Origin: Nocardia sp. NBC_00403 | GTDB taxonomy: Bacteria > Actinomycetota > Actinomycetes > Mycobacteriales > Mycobacteriaceae | Direction of reading: 5' to 3' | Length of the DNA stretch: 64,000 bases | Assembly (NCBI RefSeq): GCF_036046055.1 | Contig: NZ_CP107939.1 | Coordinates: 248,001 to 312,000, forward strand | Shown here: positions 37,708-45,490 of the stretch, one piece after another | How positions within the stretch are numbered: position 1 is the first letter of the stretch | Layout of the letters: every line of letters begins with the position of its first letter | Notes under the pieces: generated by a model | Seen by the model: only the letters and a program-made list of their open reading frames with translations | The model's database searches: none | What the model was told of the DNA's origin: nothing | Translations under genes and position numbers: made by a program

Positions 37708-38598
37708 ATGAGTTCCGCTCCATCCGCTCTCGACGACCGTCGTTTCGTGCTCAGCCTCGGCTGCCCGGACCGCCCGGGCATCATTGCTCGAATCACCTCG
37801 TTCATCGCCGAGTTCGGCGGGTCGATCGTGGAGGCCGGCTACCACTCCGACGTCGACAGTGGGTGGTTCTTCACCCGGCAGGCGATCAAGGCTTCGACGG
37901 TGCCGTTCGGGATCGCCGAACTACGGGACCGGTTCGCGGGAGTGGCCGCGGAGCTGGGGCCGGAGACGGAATGGCAGCTCCTCGATTCCGGGGAGCGGCG
38001 GCGCGCGGTGCTGCTGGTCAGCAAGGACGGACACTGCCTGCACGACCTGCTCGGACGCGCCGCCAGCGGTGAGCTGCCCGCCACCATCGAGGCGGTGATC
38101 GGCAACCATCCCGACCTCGCAGGCATGACCGAGGCGCACGGCGTGAAGTTCCACTACGTGCCGTTCCCGAAGGACCCGGCCGAACGCGGCCCCGCATTCG
38201 AGGAAGTGCGTGCGCTCGTCGACGCCCACGACCCACACGCGGTGGTGCTCGCCAGGTTCATGCAGGTGCTTCCGCCCGAGCTCACCGAGCACTGGGCAGG
38301 CCGGGCAATCAATATCCACCACAGCTTCCTGCCGTCGTTCGTCGGCGCCCGCCCCTACCACCAGGCCTTCGCCCGCGGCGTCAAACTGATCGGCGCCACC
38401 TGCCACTACGTCACAGCAGAACTGGACGCAGGCCCGATCATCGAACAGGACGTCATCCGCATCGACCACGCCGACGAGGTCCGCGACATGGTCCGCCAGG
38501 GCCGCGACATCGAACGCGTAGTCCTGGCCCGCGGCCTCCGCTGGCACCTGGAAGCCCGAGTCCTGGTCCACGGCCGCCGCACAGTCGTCTTCAACTGA
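37708..38598 (+). CDS. purU: Formyltetrahydrofolate deformylase
   Basis: PurU hydrolyses 10-formyl-THF to THF and formate, balancing one-carbon pools. The 296-aa protein has an N-terminal ACT domain (LSLGCPDRPGIIARITSFIA) and a C-terminal formyltransferase-fold domain with the catalytic Asn and His in INIHHSFLPSF and the Asp in ELDAGPIIEQD. ATG 37708 has GGGAGGA 7 bp upstream, which decides the start over an earlier in-frame ATG at 37675. Confidence 0.95.
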   Translation: MSSAPSALDDRRFVLSLGCPDRPGIIARITSFIAEFGGSIVEAGYHSDVDSGWFFTRQAIKASTVPFGIAELRDRFAGVAAELGPETEWQLLDSGERRRAVLLVSKDGHCLHDLLGRAASGELPATIEAVIGNHPDLAGMTEAHGVKFHYVPFPKDPAERGPAFEEVRALVDAHDPHAVVLARFMQVLPPELTEHWAGRAINIHHSFLPSFVGARPYHQAFARGVKLIGATCHYVTAELDAGPIIEQDVIRIDHADEVRDMVRQGRDIERVVLARGLRWHLEARVLVHGRRTVVFN

Positions 38599-38653
38599 CA
38601 AACCACCCACGACACAACCGCACCGTCGTCCTCACACACGGCCGCAACTTCGA

Positions 38654-38719
38654 CATCGACGGTAGTCGAAATGGCGGCTGCGTAGGAAGTCCGCAACCAC
38701 CATTCGACTACCGTCGATG
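38654..38719. terminator. Long inverted repeat between purU and a convergent hydrolase
   Basis: CATCGACGGTAGTCGAA (38654-38670) pairs perfectly with TTCGACTACCGTCGATG (38703-38719). The 32-nt interior starts ATGG and ends CCAT, extending the stem. A two-way terminator is the simplest reading, though the arm is long for one. Confidence 0.65.
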
Positions 38720-38731
38720 TTCGTTGGGCGG

Positions 38732-39769
38732 TCAGCCTACGGCTTCTGCTGGGGTGCGGGTGGATTCGAGAACCTGGGTTAGTTCTTCGTTGAAGCGGTC
38801 GTGGGCCTCGGTGTTGCCGAGATGGCCGGTGTTCAGTACCTCGTACTTGGCCAGGCTGCCTGTTTCGCTGAGCATTTCGGCGATCAGCTCCGAGTGTGCG
38901 GGTGGTGTCATGTCGTCGAGGGAGCCCGCGAGCACGGTTGTGGGCACCACCAGGTTTCGTGCCGATTCGCCGAGGTCCATCTCGGCGAGAAGGATGCCGA
39001 ACTCAGCGCGCACGCGGGCTGGGCAGGAGCGCACGATGGCCATGCTGAAGGCGATCTCGTCGTCGGTGGCGGCGAGGGTCATGATCTGCCTGGCGAAGAC
39101 CCAGCGCACCGGAGCAAGCGGCGGGAAGAGGATGGGGGTGCCGAGTCCGAGGCGGCCGATGAAGGCGGGCAAGGGAATTCGGAGCTTCAGCAGCGGGAGC
39201 GGTCGGTTGAACAACGGCACGACCGTGGTAGTTGCGACCAGCCCGTGCGGGGCGGTATTGGTCAGCAGCACCGCGAGCGCCTGCTCGGCGACCCGCTCGG
39301 GATACCGTCCGGCCCAGGCCTGCAGCGTCATTCCGCCGAGGCTGTGCCCGACCAGCACGGCCTTGCGGCCGCGACGCAGAGTGGCCGCGAGGACAGCGGC
39401 CAGATCGTCGGCGAGCAGATCGGTGGTCAGCGGGCTGGAACCGAGTTCGCTTTCTCCGTGCCCGCGCTGGTCATAGGTGATCACGCGGTACTCGCCCGCG
39501 AAGGCGTTGATCTGTGCGTTCCAGTATTCGATGGCGCAGGTCCAGCCGTGCACGAGCACGATCACCTGTCCGTCGGCCGGTCCGTATGCGTGCACCCGCA
39601 GCTTGGCGCCGTCGGCGGTGGTCACGGGGACGACCTGATGCGCAACGGTAGGCGGGTTCAACGCCGCGGTCGCATAGGTACGGTTCCGCAGATTGGCGCG
39701 GTGTACGTCGAGCAAGCCCCGGATATGTTCCGGGAGGTTCCCCAACGCAGACGGCAGCATTGCACGCAT
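38732..39769 (-). CDS. Alpha/beta-fold hydrolase
   Basis: A 345-aa hydrolase: oxyanion motif VIVLVHGWTCA (about residue 70), nucleophile LVGHSLGGMTL (Ser near residue 142), acid GSLDDMTPP and His in NTGHLGN. An N-terminal stretch of about 45 residues precedes the fold. The family includes mycobacterial lipases/esterases and epoxide-hydrolase relatives. A perfect TetR-type operator lies 16-36 bp upstream of its ATG. Confidence 0.87.
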   Translation of the reverse strand: MRAMLPSALGNLPEHIRGLLDVHRANLRNRTYATAALNPPTVAHQVVPVTTADGAKLRVHAYGPADGQVIVLVHGWTCAIEYWNAQINAFAGEYRVITYDQRGHGESELGSSPLTTDLLADDLAAVLAATLRRGRKAVLVGHSLGGMTLQAWAGRYPERVAEQALAVLLTNTAPHGLVATTTVVPLFNRPLPLLKLRIPLPAFIGRLGLGTPILFPPLAPVRWVFARQIMTLAATDDEIAFSMAIVRSCPARVRAEFGILLAEMDLGESARNLVVPTTVLAGSLDDMTPPAHSELIAEMLSETGSLAKYEVLNTGHLGNTEAHDRFNEELTQVLESTRTPAEAVG

Positions 39770-39784
39770 CGGACACTCCTTTGT

Positions 39785-39805
39785 GTTACTGCTCGATACA
39801 GTAAC
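39785..39805. promoter_or_regulatory. Palindromic TetR-type operator at the hydrolase promoter
   Basis: GTTACTG-CTCGATA-CAGTAAC: 7-bp perfect arms around a 7-bp spacer, directly upstream of the start codon at 39769, where a bound repressor would block transcription. The arm and spacer geometry fits TetR-family sites. Confidence 0.65.
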
Positions 39806-39926
39806 CCCGATTCGCGCTGCTAACTAGAGCTAGCACCAAGAAAGTGCGACCGCCGCGCCTTCACCACCCCGGCGCGGCTTCGGACGGACACCGTCCGGCT
39901 CTGCCCAATTACTGCCGAATTCCGCC

Positions 39927-40235
39927 CTACCAGCGCGGACCGCGCTGAATCTCGTCCACCTTCGGCCGCACATCGGCCAGGTAGATGCCGGTCGCAATGA
40001 TCGCAATGAGCGCAAGCAGACTCGTCACCGTCAGCGAAAGCAGCAGGAACAACAGCGCCGCGGCGAGGATCGCGATCCAGATCGGCTTGGTCAGCTTGTC
40101 CACCGCAGTGAAGGCGTCCGGACGCTGACGAATGGCGTGAATCAGCGCGAAGATCGTCGCACCGAGTGCTACCAGCCGCAGCACGAACAAGATCATGCCG
40201 GTTAAATCTTGCGCCACATTCACCCCACCCATCAT
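39927..40235 (-). CDS. DUF2516 family membrane protein
   Basis: A 102-aa protein with three hydrophobic segments (MILFVLRLVALGATIFALIH; IWIAILAAALLFLLLSLTV; LLALIAIIATGIYLAD), the Rv0476 family. Start ATG 40235; ATG 40232 and GTG 40223 are alternatives, the last with a G-rich site ahead of it. It follows hbhA, as in mycobacteria, but a strong terminator lies between them. Confidence 0.82.
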   Translation of the reverse strand: MMGGVNVAQDLTGMILFVLRLVALGATIFALIHAIRQRPDAFTAVDKLTKPIWIAILAAALLFLLLSLTVTSLLALIAIIATGIYLADVRPKVDEIQRGPRW

Positions 40236-40243
40236 AGAAGCAA

Positions 40244-40274
40244 CGACCCCGCGCACCACGGGTGCGCGGGGTCG
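40244..40274 (-). terminator. Terminator after hbhA
   Basis: CGACCCCGCGCACC pairs perfectly over 14 bp with GGTGCGCGGGGTCG around an ACG loop, followed leftwards by TTGCTTCT. Confidence 0.85.
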
Positions 40275-40293
40275 TCGTTTGTGCGTCAGGCGA

Positions 40294-40965
40294 TTACACC
40301 TTCTTGGGAGCAGCCTTCTTGGCCGGAGCCTTCTTGGCCGGAGCCTTCTTGGCGGGGGCCTTCGCGGCAACGGGCTCCTCGGCCGCGGCGGGCGCGGTCT
40401 CGGTGGTCACCGTCAGCACCTCGGCCTCGACGACCGGCTCGGCGACGACCTCGACCTCGACCTCGACCTCGACCTCATCCTTGGCCGGACGGCCGAGCAG
40501 GTCGTTGACCTTGCCGAGCACGTCCTCCGCGCGGCTGACCGCGTCGGTGTAGAGGGATTCCACGCGCTCGATCTGATCCTCGACCAGGTGGTTGGCGCGC
40601 AGCCGCTCGACGGTCTCCTCGCCGCGAACGGCCAGGTCCGCGTACAGGTCGAGGACCTTGGCGTAGTACTTCTCGGCGAGCGTGCGCAGCTCCTCCGGAG
40701 TGAACTTCTCGCGGAGCTCGGCGAGGTCCTCCGGCAGTTCGGAAGGCAGCCCGGACAACCGCTCACGCAGCGTCTCGAACTGAGCCTGCACGTCGGCGGG
40801 CACGTTTGCGAAGCGCTCACGAGCCTCTTCGACGCGGCCGGTCACATCGGCGGTGGCGGCACGCTCACGCACCTGAGTGACAGCGTCGAGCACCGCGGCG
40901 TAGACCGCGTCGCCTGCGCCGACGGTGGCGAACAGTGGCTTGGTGGTCTGGTTCTTCTCGGTCAT
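40294..40965 (-). CDS. hbhA: Heparin-binding hemagglutinin-like protein
   Basis: A 223-aa HbhA homologue: N-terminal hydrophobic patch near PLFATVGAGDAVYAAVLD, a long coiled-coil (about residues 35-150), then an acidic EVEVEVEVEV run and a C-terminal Lys/Ala/Pro-rich tail of PAKKA repeats, the heparin-binding element in M. tuberculosis. In mycobacteria it is a surface adhesin whose tail lysines are methylated; the tail here is PAKKA-based, so affinity may differ. The start overlaps the upstream XRE gene by 1 or 4 bp, giving a coupled regulator-adhesin pair (Rv0474-Rv0475). Confidence 0.9.
   Translation of the reverse strand: MTEKNQTTKPLFATVGAGDAVYAAVLDAVTQVRERAATADVTGRVEEARERFANVPADVQAQFETLRERLSGLPSELPEDLAELREKFTPEELRTLAEKYYAKVLDLYADLAVRGEETVERLRANHLVEDQIERVESLYTDAVSRAEDVLGKVNDLLGRPAKDEVEVEVEVEVVAEPVVEAEVLTVTTETAPAAAEEPVAAKAPAKKAPAKKAPAKKAAPKKV
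40447..40476. repeat. (GACCTC)5 hexanucleotide repeat inside hbhA
   Basis: Five perfect copies of GACCTC on the plus strand encode alternating Glu-Val (EVEVEVEVEV) in HbhA. Copy-number change would alter protein length without a frameshift. Confidence 0.92.
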
Positions 40966-41465
40966 TCTTCGTTCTCCTGGCGTGGCGGAGTGTCGGTTGT
41001 CGTAAGCGGAACTTCGCTGTCCCATTGATCCCCCCCTGACTCGTTCCCTCCGTTTTCGCGGCGAAACGATTCATAGATATCCAGCAGGACCTGCTTTTGC
41101 CGTTCGCTGATCGACGTATCGGCAAGCAGGGCATCCCGGATCGGACTGTGCGGCCGCTGCTCGAGATAGCCAGCCCGTACGTACAACACCTCCGAGGACA
41201 CCCGCAGTGCCTTGGCGATCTGCGTGAGTACCTCGGCGGACGGATTGCGCAATCCGCGCTCGATCTGACTGAGGTATGGATTGCTCACTCCCGCAAGGGT
41301 GGCGAGCTGACGCAGCGAGACTTGCGCAGCCTCTCGCTGTGCCCTGATGAACCCTCCGATGTCGTGCGCCGCGTTCACGACGCGGGCCGCCTTTTCTCCG
41401 ACGCCTGCCGATTGCTCGGCCGAACTGTCGGTGTACTCGGCGGAAACCTCGGGCTGGTCTGCCAT
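40962..41465 (-). CDS. XRE-family helix-turn-helix regulator (Rv0474-like)
   Basis: A 167-aa protein with a Cro/CI HTH: IRAQREAAQVSLRQLATLAG, then VSNPYLSQIERGLRNPS. ATG 41465 has AAGG 6 bp upstream; GTG 41468 is an alternative. Its stop overlaps the hbhA start, so it probably controls or accompanies hbhA expression. The N-terminus and the acidic C-terminus look unstructured. Confidence 0.9.
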   Translation of the reverse strand: MADQPEVSAEYTDSSAEQSAGVGEKAARVVNAAHDIGGFIRAQREAAQVSLRQLATLAGVSNPYLSQIERGLRNPSAEVLTQIAKALRVSSEVLYVRAGYLEQRPHSPIRDALLADTSISERQKQVLLDIYESFRRENGGNESGGDQWDSEVPLTTTDTPPRQENEE

Positions 41466-41569
41466 CACTCACCTTCTGGCGGTTGTACGGTATCAATTCT
41501 AAATGAGGGTGCTAGCTATTGCAAGCACTCTGTTAGCACTCTTCCAGCAAACATTCGGCGCTCTATCCT

Positions 41570-42907
41570 TCAGCCGTGGAACAGCACCTGCGAAATCGTG
41601 TAGATCGCAAGCCCTGCCAGCGATCCGACCACCGTTCCGTTGATGCGGATGAATTGCAGATCGCGCCCAACCTGCAATTCGATCTTCTTGCTCGCTTCCT
41701 CGGCATCCCACCTGGCAACCGTGTCGGTGACCAGGGTCGTGATCTCTCCTGCATAGTTTCCCACCAGATAGCGCGCCCCCCTGTCGATCCAGCCGTCGAC
41801 TTTTGCGCGCATCTCGTCGTCGTCACGCAGCCGCTCACCGAGCTGCTGCACGTTCTCGGCAACCTTCCTACGCAGCGTACTGCTGGGATCATCCGCTGAT
41901 TCCAGGATCAGCCGCTTGGCAGCGCGCCAGGTCGCCTCGGCCATGCCGGTGATCTCCTCGCGCCCCATCACCTGCGCCTTGATCCGCTCGGCCTTCTTGA
42001 TCATCGCGTCGTCGTGCTGCAGGTCGTCGGCGAATTCCTCGAGGAACCGATTCGCCGCGAGGCGCACCTCGTGCTCGGGATTCGAACGGACCTTCCAGGT
42101 GAACTCGACCAGTTCCCGATAGATCTTTTCTGAAAGCAGAATGTTTACGAATTTCGGAGCCCATTGCGGAGCATCGCGCAAAACAATCCGATCGATCGTC
42201 TCCTGGCTGCCCAGCGCCCACTGATGGGCACGCTCGGCGAGCATGTCGAGCAGCGGAAGCTGCCGATTGTCGGCCAACAGTTCGGCAAGCACCCTGCCGA
42301 TCGGCGGACCCCACAGCGGTTCCGCGATCCGCTTGACGATCGTGTTGTCGATGATCTGCTCGACGTCCTCGTCACGCAGCACGCCGACCACCGCACGCAG
42401 GATGGTCGAACTCTCCTCGGCCACCCGCGCGGCATGGCCGGAGTCCGCCATCCAGCGCCCGACCCGCCAGGAGATCTGCGCCGAGGTCACCTTCGCCGAG
42501 ACCACATCCGGAGCAAGAAAGTTCGAACCGACGAAGGAACCCAGACTCGCGCCGAGCTGATCCTTTTTCTTCCGGATGATCGCGGTGTGCGGAATCGGCA
42601 AGCCGAGCGGATGCCGGAACAGCGCGGTCACGGCGAACCAATCGGCGAGCGCACCGACCATGCCCGCTTCCGAGGCCGCGCGCACATAGCCGACCCAGTC
42701 GCCACCCGAACCGCGTGATTCCAACCAACGGCAGAGCAGATAGATCACCGTCGCAAAGGCCAGCAGCCCGGTAGCCAGTGCCTTCATCCGGAACAGGTCG
42801 CGCTTCTTGCCTTCCTCGTCCACGAAGGCCGCGAAGGTACTGGGTGCCGCTGCGGCAGGCTGGGTGCGCGTGTCGAGAACCGCGATGTTGCCGGGAGCTT
42901 TCTCCAT
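41570..42907 (-). CDS. DUF445 family membrane protein
   Basis: A 445-aa protein of the DUF445 family (Rv0473 position). A cytosolic N-terminus is followed by a membrane helix (ALATGLLAFATVIYLLCRWL), the family signature EAGMVGALADWFAVTALFRHPLGLPIPHT, a long helical middle and a C-terminal hydrophobic segment (VVGSLAGLAIYTISQVLF). Function unknown. ATG 42907 or 42916 could start it. It is divergent from the TetR gene. Confidence 0.86.
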   Translation of the reverse strand: MEKAPGNIAVLDTRTQPAAAAPSTFAAFVDEEGKKRDLFRMKALATGLLAFATVIYLLCRWLESRGSGGDWVGYVRAASEAGMVGALADWFAVTALFRHPLGLPIPHTAIIRKKKDQLGASLGSFVGSNFLAPDVVSAKVTSAQISWRVGRWMADSGHAARVAEESSTILRAVVGVLRDEDVEQIIDNTIVKRIAEPLWGPPIGRVLAELLADNRQLPLLDMLAERAHQWALGSQETIDRIVLRDAPQWAPKFVNILLSEKIYRELVEFTWKVRSNPEHEVRLAANRFLEEFADDLQHDDAMIKKAERIKAQVMGREEITGMAEATWRAAKRLILESADDPSSTLRRKVAENVQQLGERLRDDDEMRAKVDGWIDRGARYLVGNYAGEITTLVTDTVARWDAEEASKKIELQVGRDLQFIRINGTVVGSLAGLAIYTISQVLFHG

Positions 42908-43126
42908 GCCTTCCATTCTGCGGTGCCCGGCACTCGGCCATACTCGGCACAGCACCGGCAGCGTGTGACGACACACCCGCGCCGCGCCCGTTCCGGTCGG
43001 CAAATATGTGGTTCCTGCCGCATCAGCGACCCAAACGCACATCTCACCGGTTGCCTGGACCTAAGCTTGTGGTCCGAGGAGCCCAATGGCTCGAAGCCCG
43101 AACCCCTACGAACGAGGGAGCTCACG

Positions 43127-43864
43127 CTGTCCACCGAAGACCTTGTCGACGTCGGCGAGCTCGCCGAGCGACCGGCAGCGGTGCGCACCGGCCGGACGGA
43201 CGGCCGCAAGCGCCGATGGCGGCAGCACAAGATCGACCGGCGCGAAGAGCTGGTCGACGGCACCCTCGCGGCGATTCGCACCCGGGGCAGCAATGCCGGC
43301 ATGGACGAAATCGCCGCCGAGATCGGTGTCTCCAAAACCGTGCTCTACCGGTACTTCTCCGATAAGAACGACCTGGTCCACGCCACCATGCAGCGGTTCA
43401 TCGAAACCACGCTGATGCCGCGGGTCTACGAGGCGATCAGCCTCGATGCCGACGAGTACCAGCTGGTGCGCTCGGCCCTCTCGGCCTACGTCGGCACCGT
43501 CGACGAGGACCCCGAGGTCTACCGCTTCATCATGGGCAACGGCTCGGCCGACCAGTCCTCGCTCGCGGAGTTCGAGAAGCTCTTCGCGGAGGTCGTCTCC
43601 GTGGTCATCACCGACCGCGCCGGCGCGAAGGGTATCGACACCGAAGGCGCCCTGCTGTGGTCCTACGTGCTGGTCGGCGGCATCCAGCTGGCCACGCACT
43701 GGTGGACGACCAACAAGTCGATGTCCCGCGAACAGGTCGTCGACTACCTCACGATGATGGCCTGGAGCGCCATCGAGGGAATGGCGCGGGCCAACGGGTC
43801 GCGCGAGGTTTTCAACGCGCAGCCGCATGTGCTGCCGACCTTCGATACCGACTCGGGAAACTGA
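43127..43864 (+). CDS. TetR-family regulator with apparent CTG start (Rv0472c-like)
   Basis: A 245-aa TetR regulator; the HTH reads MDEIAAEIGVSKTVLYRYF, followed by SDKNDLVHATM. No in-frame ATG, GTG or TTG lies near the conserved N-terminus. A GAGGGAG site at 43114-43120 stands 6 bp before a CTG at 43127 that opens LSTEDLVDVGEL, so initiation at CTG is the best fit; an upstream ATG at 42923 would add about 68 residues rich in Arg and Pro. The ligand-binding domain is unspecific. It is divergent from the DUF445 gene. Confidence 0.82.
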   Translation: MSTEDLVDVGELAERPAAVRTGRTDGRKRRWRQHKIDRREELVDGTLAAIRTRGSNAGMDEIAAEIGVSKTVLYRYFSDKNDLVHATMQRFIETTLMPRVYEAISLDADEYQLVRSALSAYVGTVDEDPEVYRFIMGNGSADQSSLAEFEKLFAEVVSVVITDRAGAKGIDTEGALLWSYVLVGGIQLATHWWTTNKSMSREQVVDYLTMMAWSAIEGMARANGSREVFNAQPHVLPTFDTDSGN

Positions 43865-44028
43865 TCAACCGCCCGACTTCGGGTACCTCCACAGGGTGCT
43901 AGCTGGGCCGCTAGCTGAAGTTCACCGCTGTGCTCGACTTTGCGGATTCGTTGGCTAGTCTGAACCCGAGCGGTGCGCCGAGTGGGCTGCGTCACCGCCC
44001 GCGCGCTGGCACCAATGGAGGTACCTCG

Positions 44029-45459
44029 ATGGCGAAGCAAGTGCCGACTTCCCGGCTTGCTCGTGGCACCAAGCTGGGTGCGGTCGCAGCCAGCTCGGTC
44101 ATCCGGACGCAGCGCACGCGGCTATCGATGCGAGGAAGGTCCGACGCCGTGCGGGCCAAAATGGCCGAAGAGTCGATGATCCGCACTACCGAACAGGTGG
44201 TCATGGTCCTGGGGACCATGAAGGGCGTGGCCATGAAACTGGGCCAGATGATGTCCGTGCTCGATCTCGACCTGGTGCCCGAAGACCACCGGGAACGCTT
44301 CCAGAAGCGCCTCGCCGTGCTACGCGATGCCGCACCGACGGTGTCTTTCGAATCGATGCGCCGGGTGATCGAGGAAGACTTCGGGCAACCGCTCGATCGG
44401 GTGTTCGCCGAATTCGAATCGACGCCGATCGCGGCGGCCTCCATCGGCCAGGTCTATCGCGGCACCCTGCACGACGGTCGGCAGGTTGCGGTGAAAGTGC
44501 AGTACCCCGGCATCGACGTGGCGGTGCGCGCGGACCTGAAGAACCTGGCCATGTTCCGGCGGGTACTGCAATCGGCGATGCCGTGGGTGACCCCGGCCGT
44601 GCTCGACGAACTGCGGCTGAACATGGAGAGCGAACTCGACTATCAGGCCGAAGCCAACACCCAGCTGCAGATTGCCGAGGTCTATGCAGGCCACCCGTTC
44701 ATCCGGGTGCCACGCTCGATGCCGGAACTCAGCACCACCCGGGTCCTGGTCAGCGAATACGTGGCGGGCATGGGCTTCGACGCCATCCGACGGCTGCCCG
44801 ATACGGAGCGCAACCGGATCGCCGAGATCATCTACCGGTTCTACGTCGGCTCGCTGTTCACCTTCAACGAGTTCTGCGGCGACCCACATCCGGGCAACGT
44901 GCTGCTCGCTACCGACGGCAAAGTCGCGTTCCTGGATTTCGGCCTGTTCAACCGGATGGATCCGGAGCACGTGCGCTTCGAGACGATCTGCCTGCGCGCG
45001 GCGGCCGAGGATCGCGCCGAAGACCTGCGGCAGTTGATGATCGAACGCGGCGTCATCGACTCGCCCGAGGAGATCGGCGCGGAGGAATGTCTGGAATATG
45101 TACTCGCCGCGTCGGAATGGTGCCTGATCGACGAAGAGCTGACGATCACACCCGAACTGGCCAGCGGCGCGTTCCTGCTCGCCGTCGACCCGAGGGCCAG
45201 CGAGTTCGCCGGGATGAAGCAGCAGAACCTGCCGCCGGAGCACCTTTTCTCGCGCCGCGCCGACTTCCTGACCTTCGGCATGCTCGGGCAGCTCGAATGC
45301 ACCGCGAACTGGCATCGCATTTCCCGCGAGTGGATCTACGACGAACCACCGGTCACCGAACTCGGACAGATTCATCACCAATGGCTCGCCGAGCACCCGC
45401 CGGTTCCGCCGAAAAAGCCTCGGGCCCGGGCGAAGAAGCCCATACGGGACAAGGCATAA
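44029..45459 (+). CDS. ABC1/AarF-family atypical kinase
   Basis: A 476-aa UbiB/ABC1 kinase-like protein. Characteristic motifs are KLGQMMS (KxGQ), the Ala-rich nucleotide loop IAAASIGQVYRG, VAVKVQYPGI, GDPHPGNVLL and FLDFGL. Such proteins support isoprenoid-quinone or lipid metabolism through an ATPase activity. ATG 44029 has GGAGG 7 bp upstream. It is followed after 31 bp by an enoyl-reductase-like gene, presumably the same operon. Confidence 0.92.
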   Translation: MAKQVPTSRLARGTKLGAVAASSVIRTQRTRLSMRGRSDAVRAKMAEESMIRTTEQVVMVLGTMKGVAMKLGQMMSVLDLDLVPEDHRERFQKRLAVLRDAAPTVSFESMRRVIEEDFGQPLDRVFAEFESTPIAAASIGQVYRGTLHDGRQVAVKVQYPGIDVAVRADLKNLAMFRRVLQSAMPWVTPAVLDELRLNMESELDYQAEANTQLQIAEVYAGHPFIRVPRSMPELSTTRVLVSEYVAGMGFDAIRRLPDTERNRIAEIIYRFYVGSLFTFNEFCGDPHPGNVLLATDGKVAFLDFGLFNRMDPEHVRFETICLRAAAEDRAEDLRQLMIERGVIDSPEEIGAEECLEYVLAASEWCLIDEELTITPELASGAFLLAVDPRASEFAGMKQQNLPPEHLFSRRADFLTFGMLGQLECTANWHRISREWIYDEPPVTELGQIHHQWLAEHPPVPPKKPRARAKKPIRDKA

Positions 45460-45490
45460 CGCACACAGCACTGATCGGGAGCAGGTAACG

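Noticed and set aside
40316..40480. Short repeats in hbhA considered as a CRISPR array
   Set aside because: Repeats are tandem hexamers and PAKKA codons with no unique spacers; they are coding repeats.
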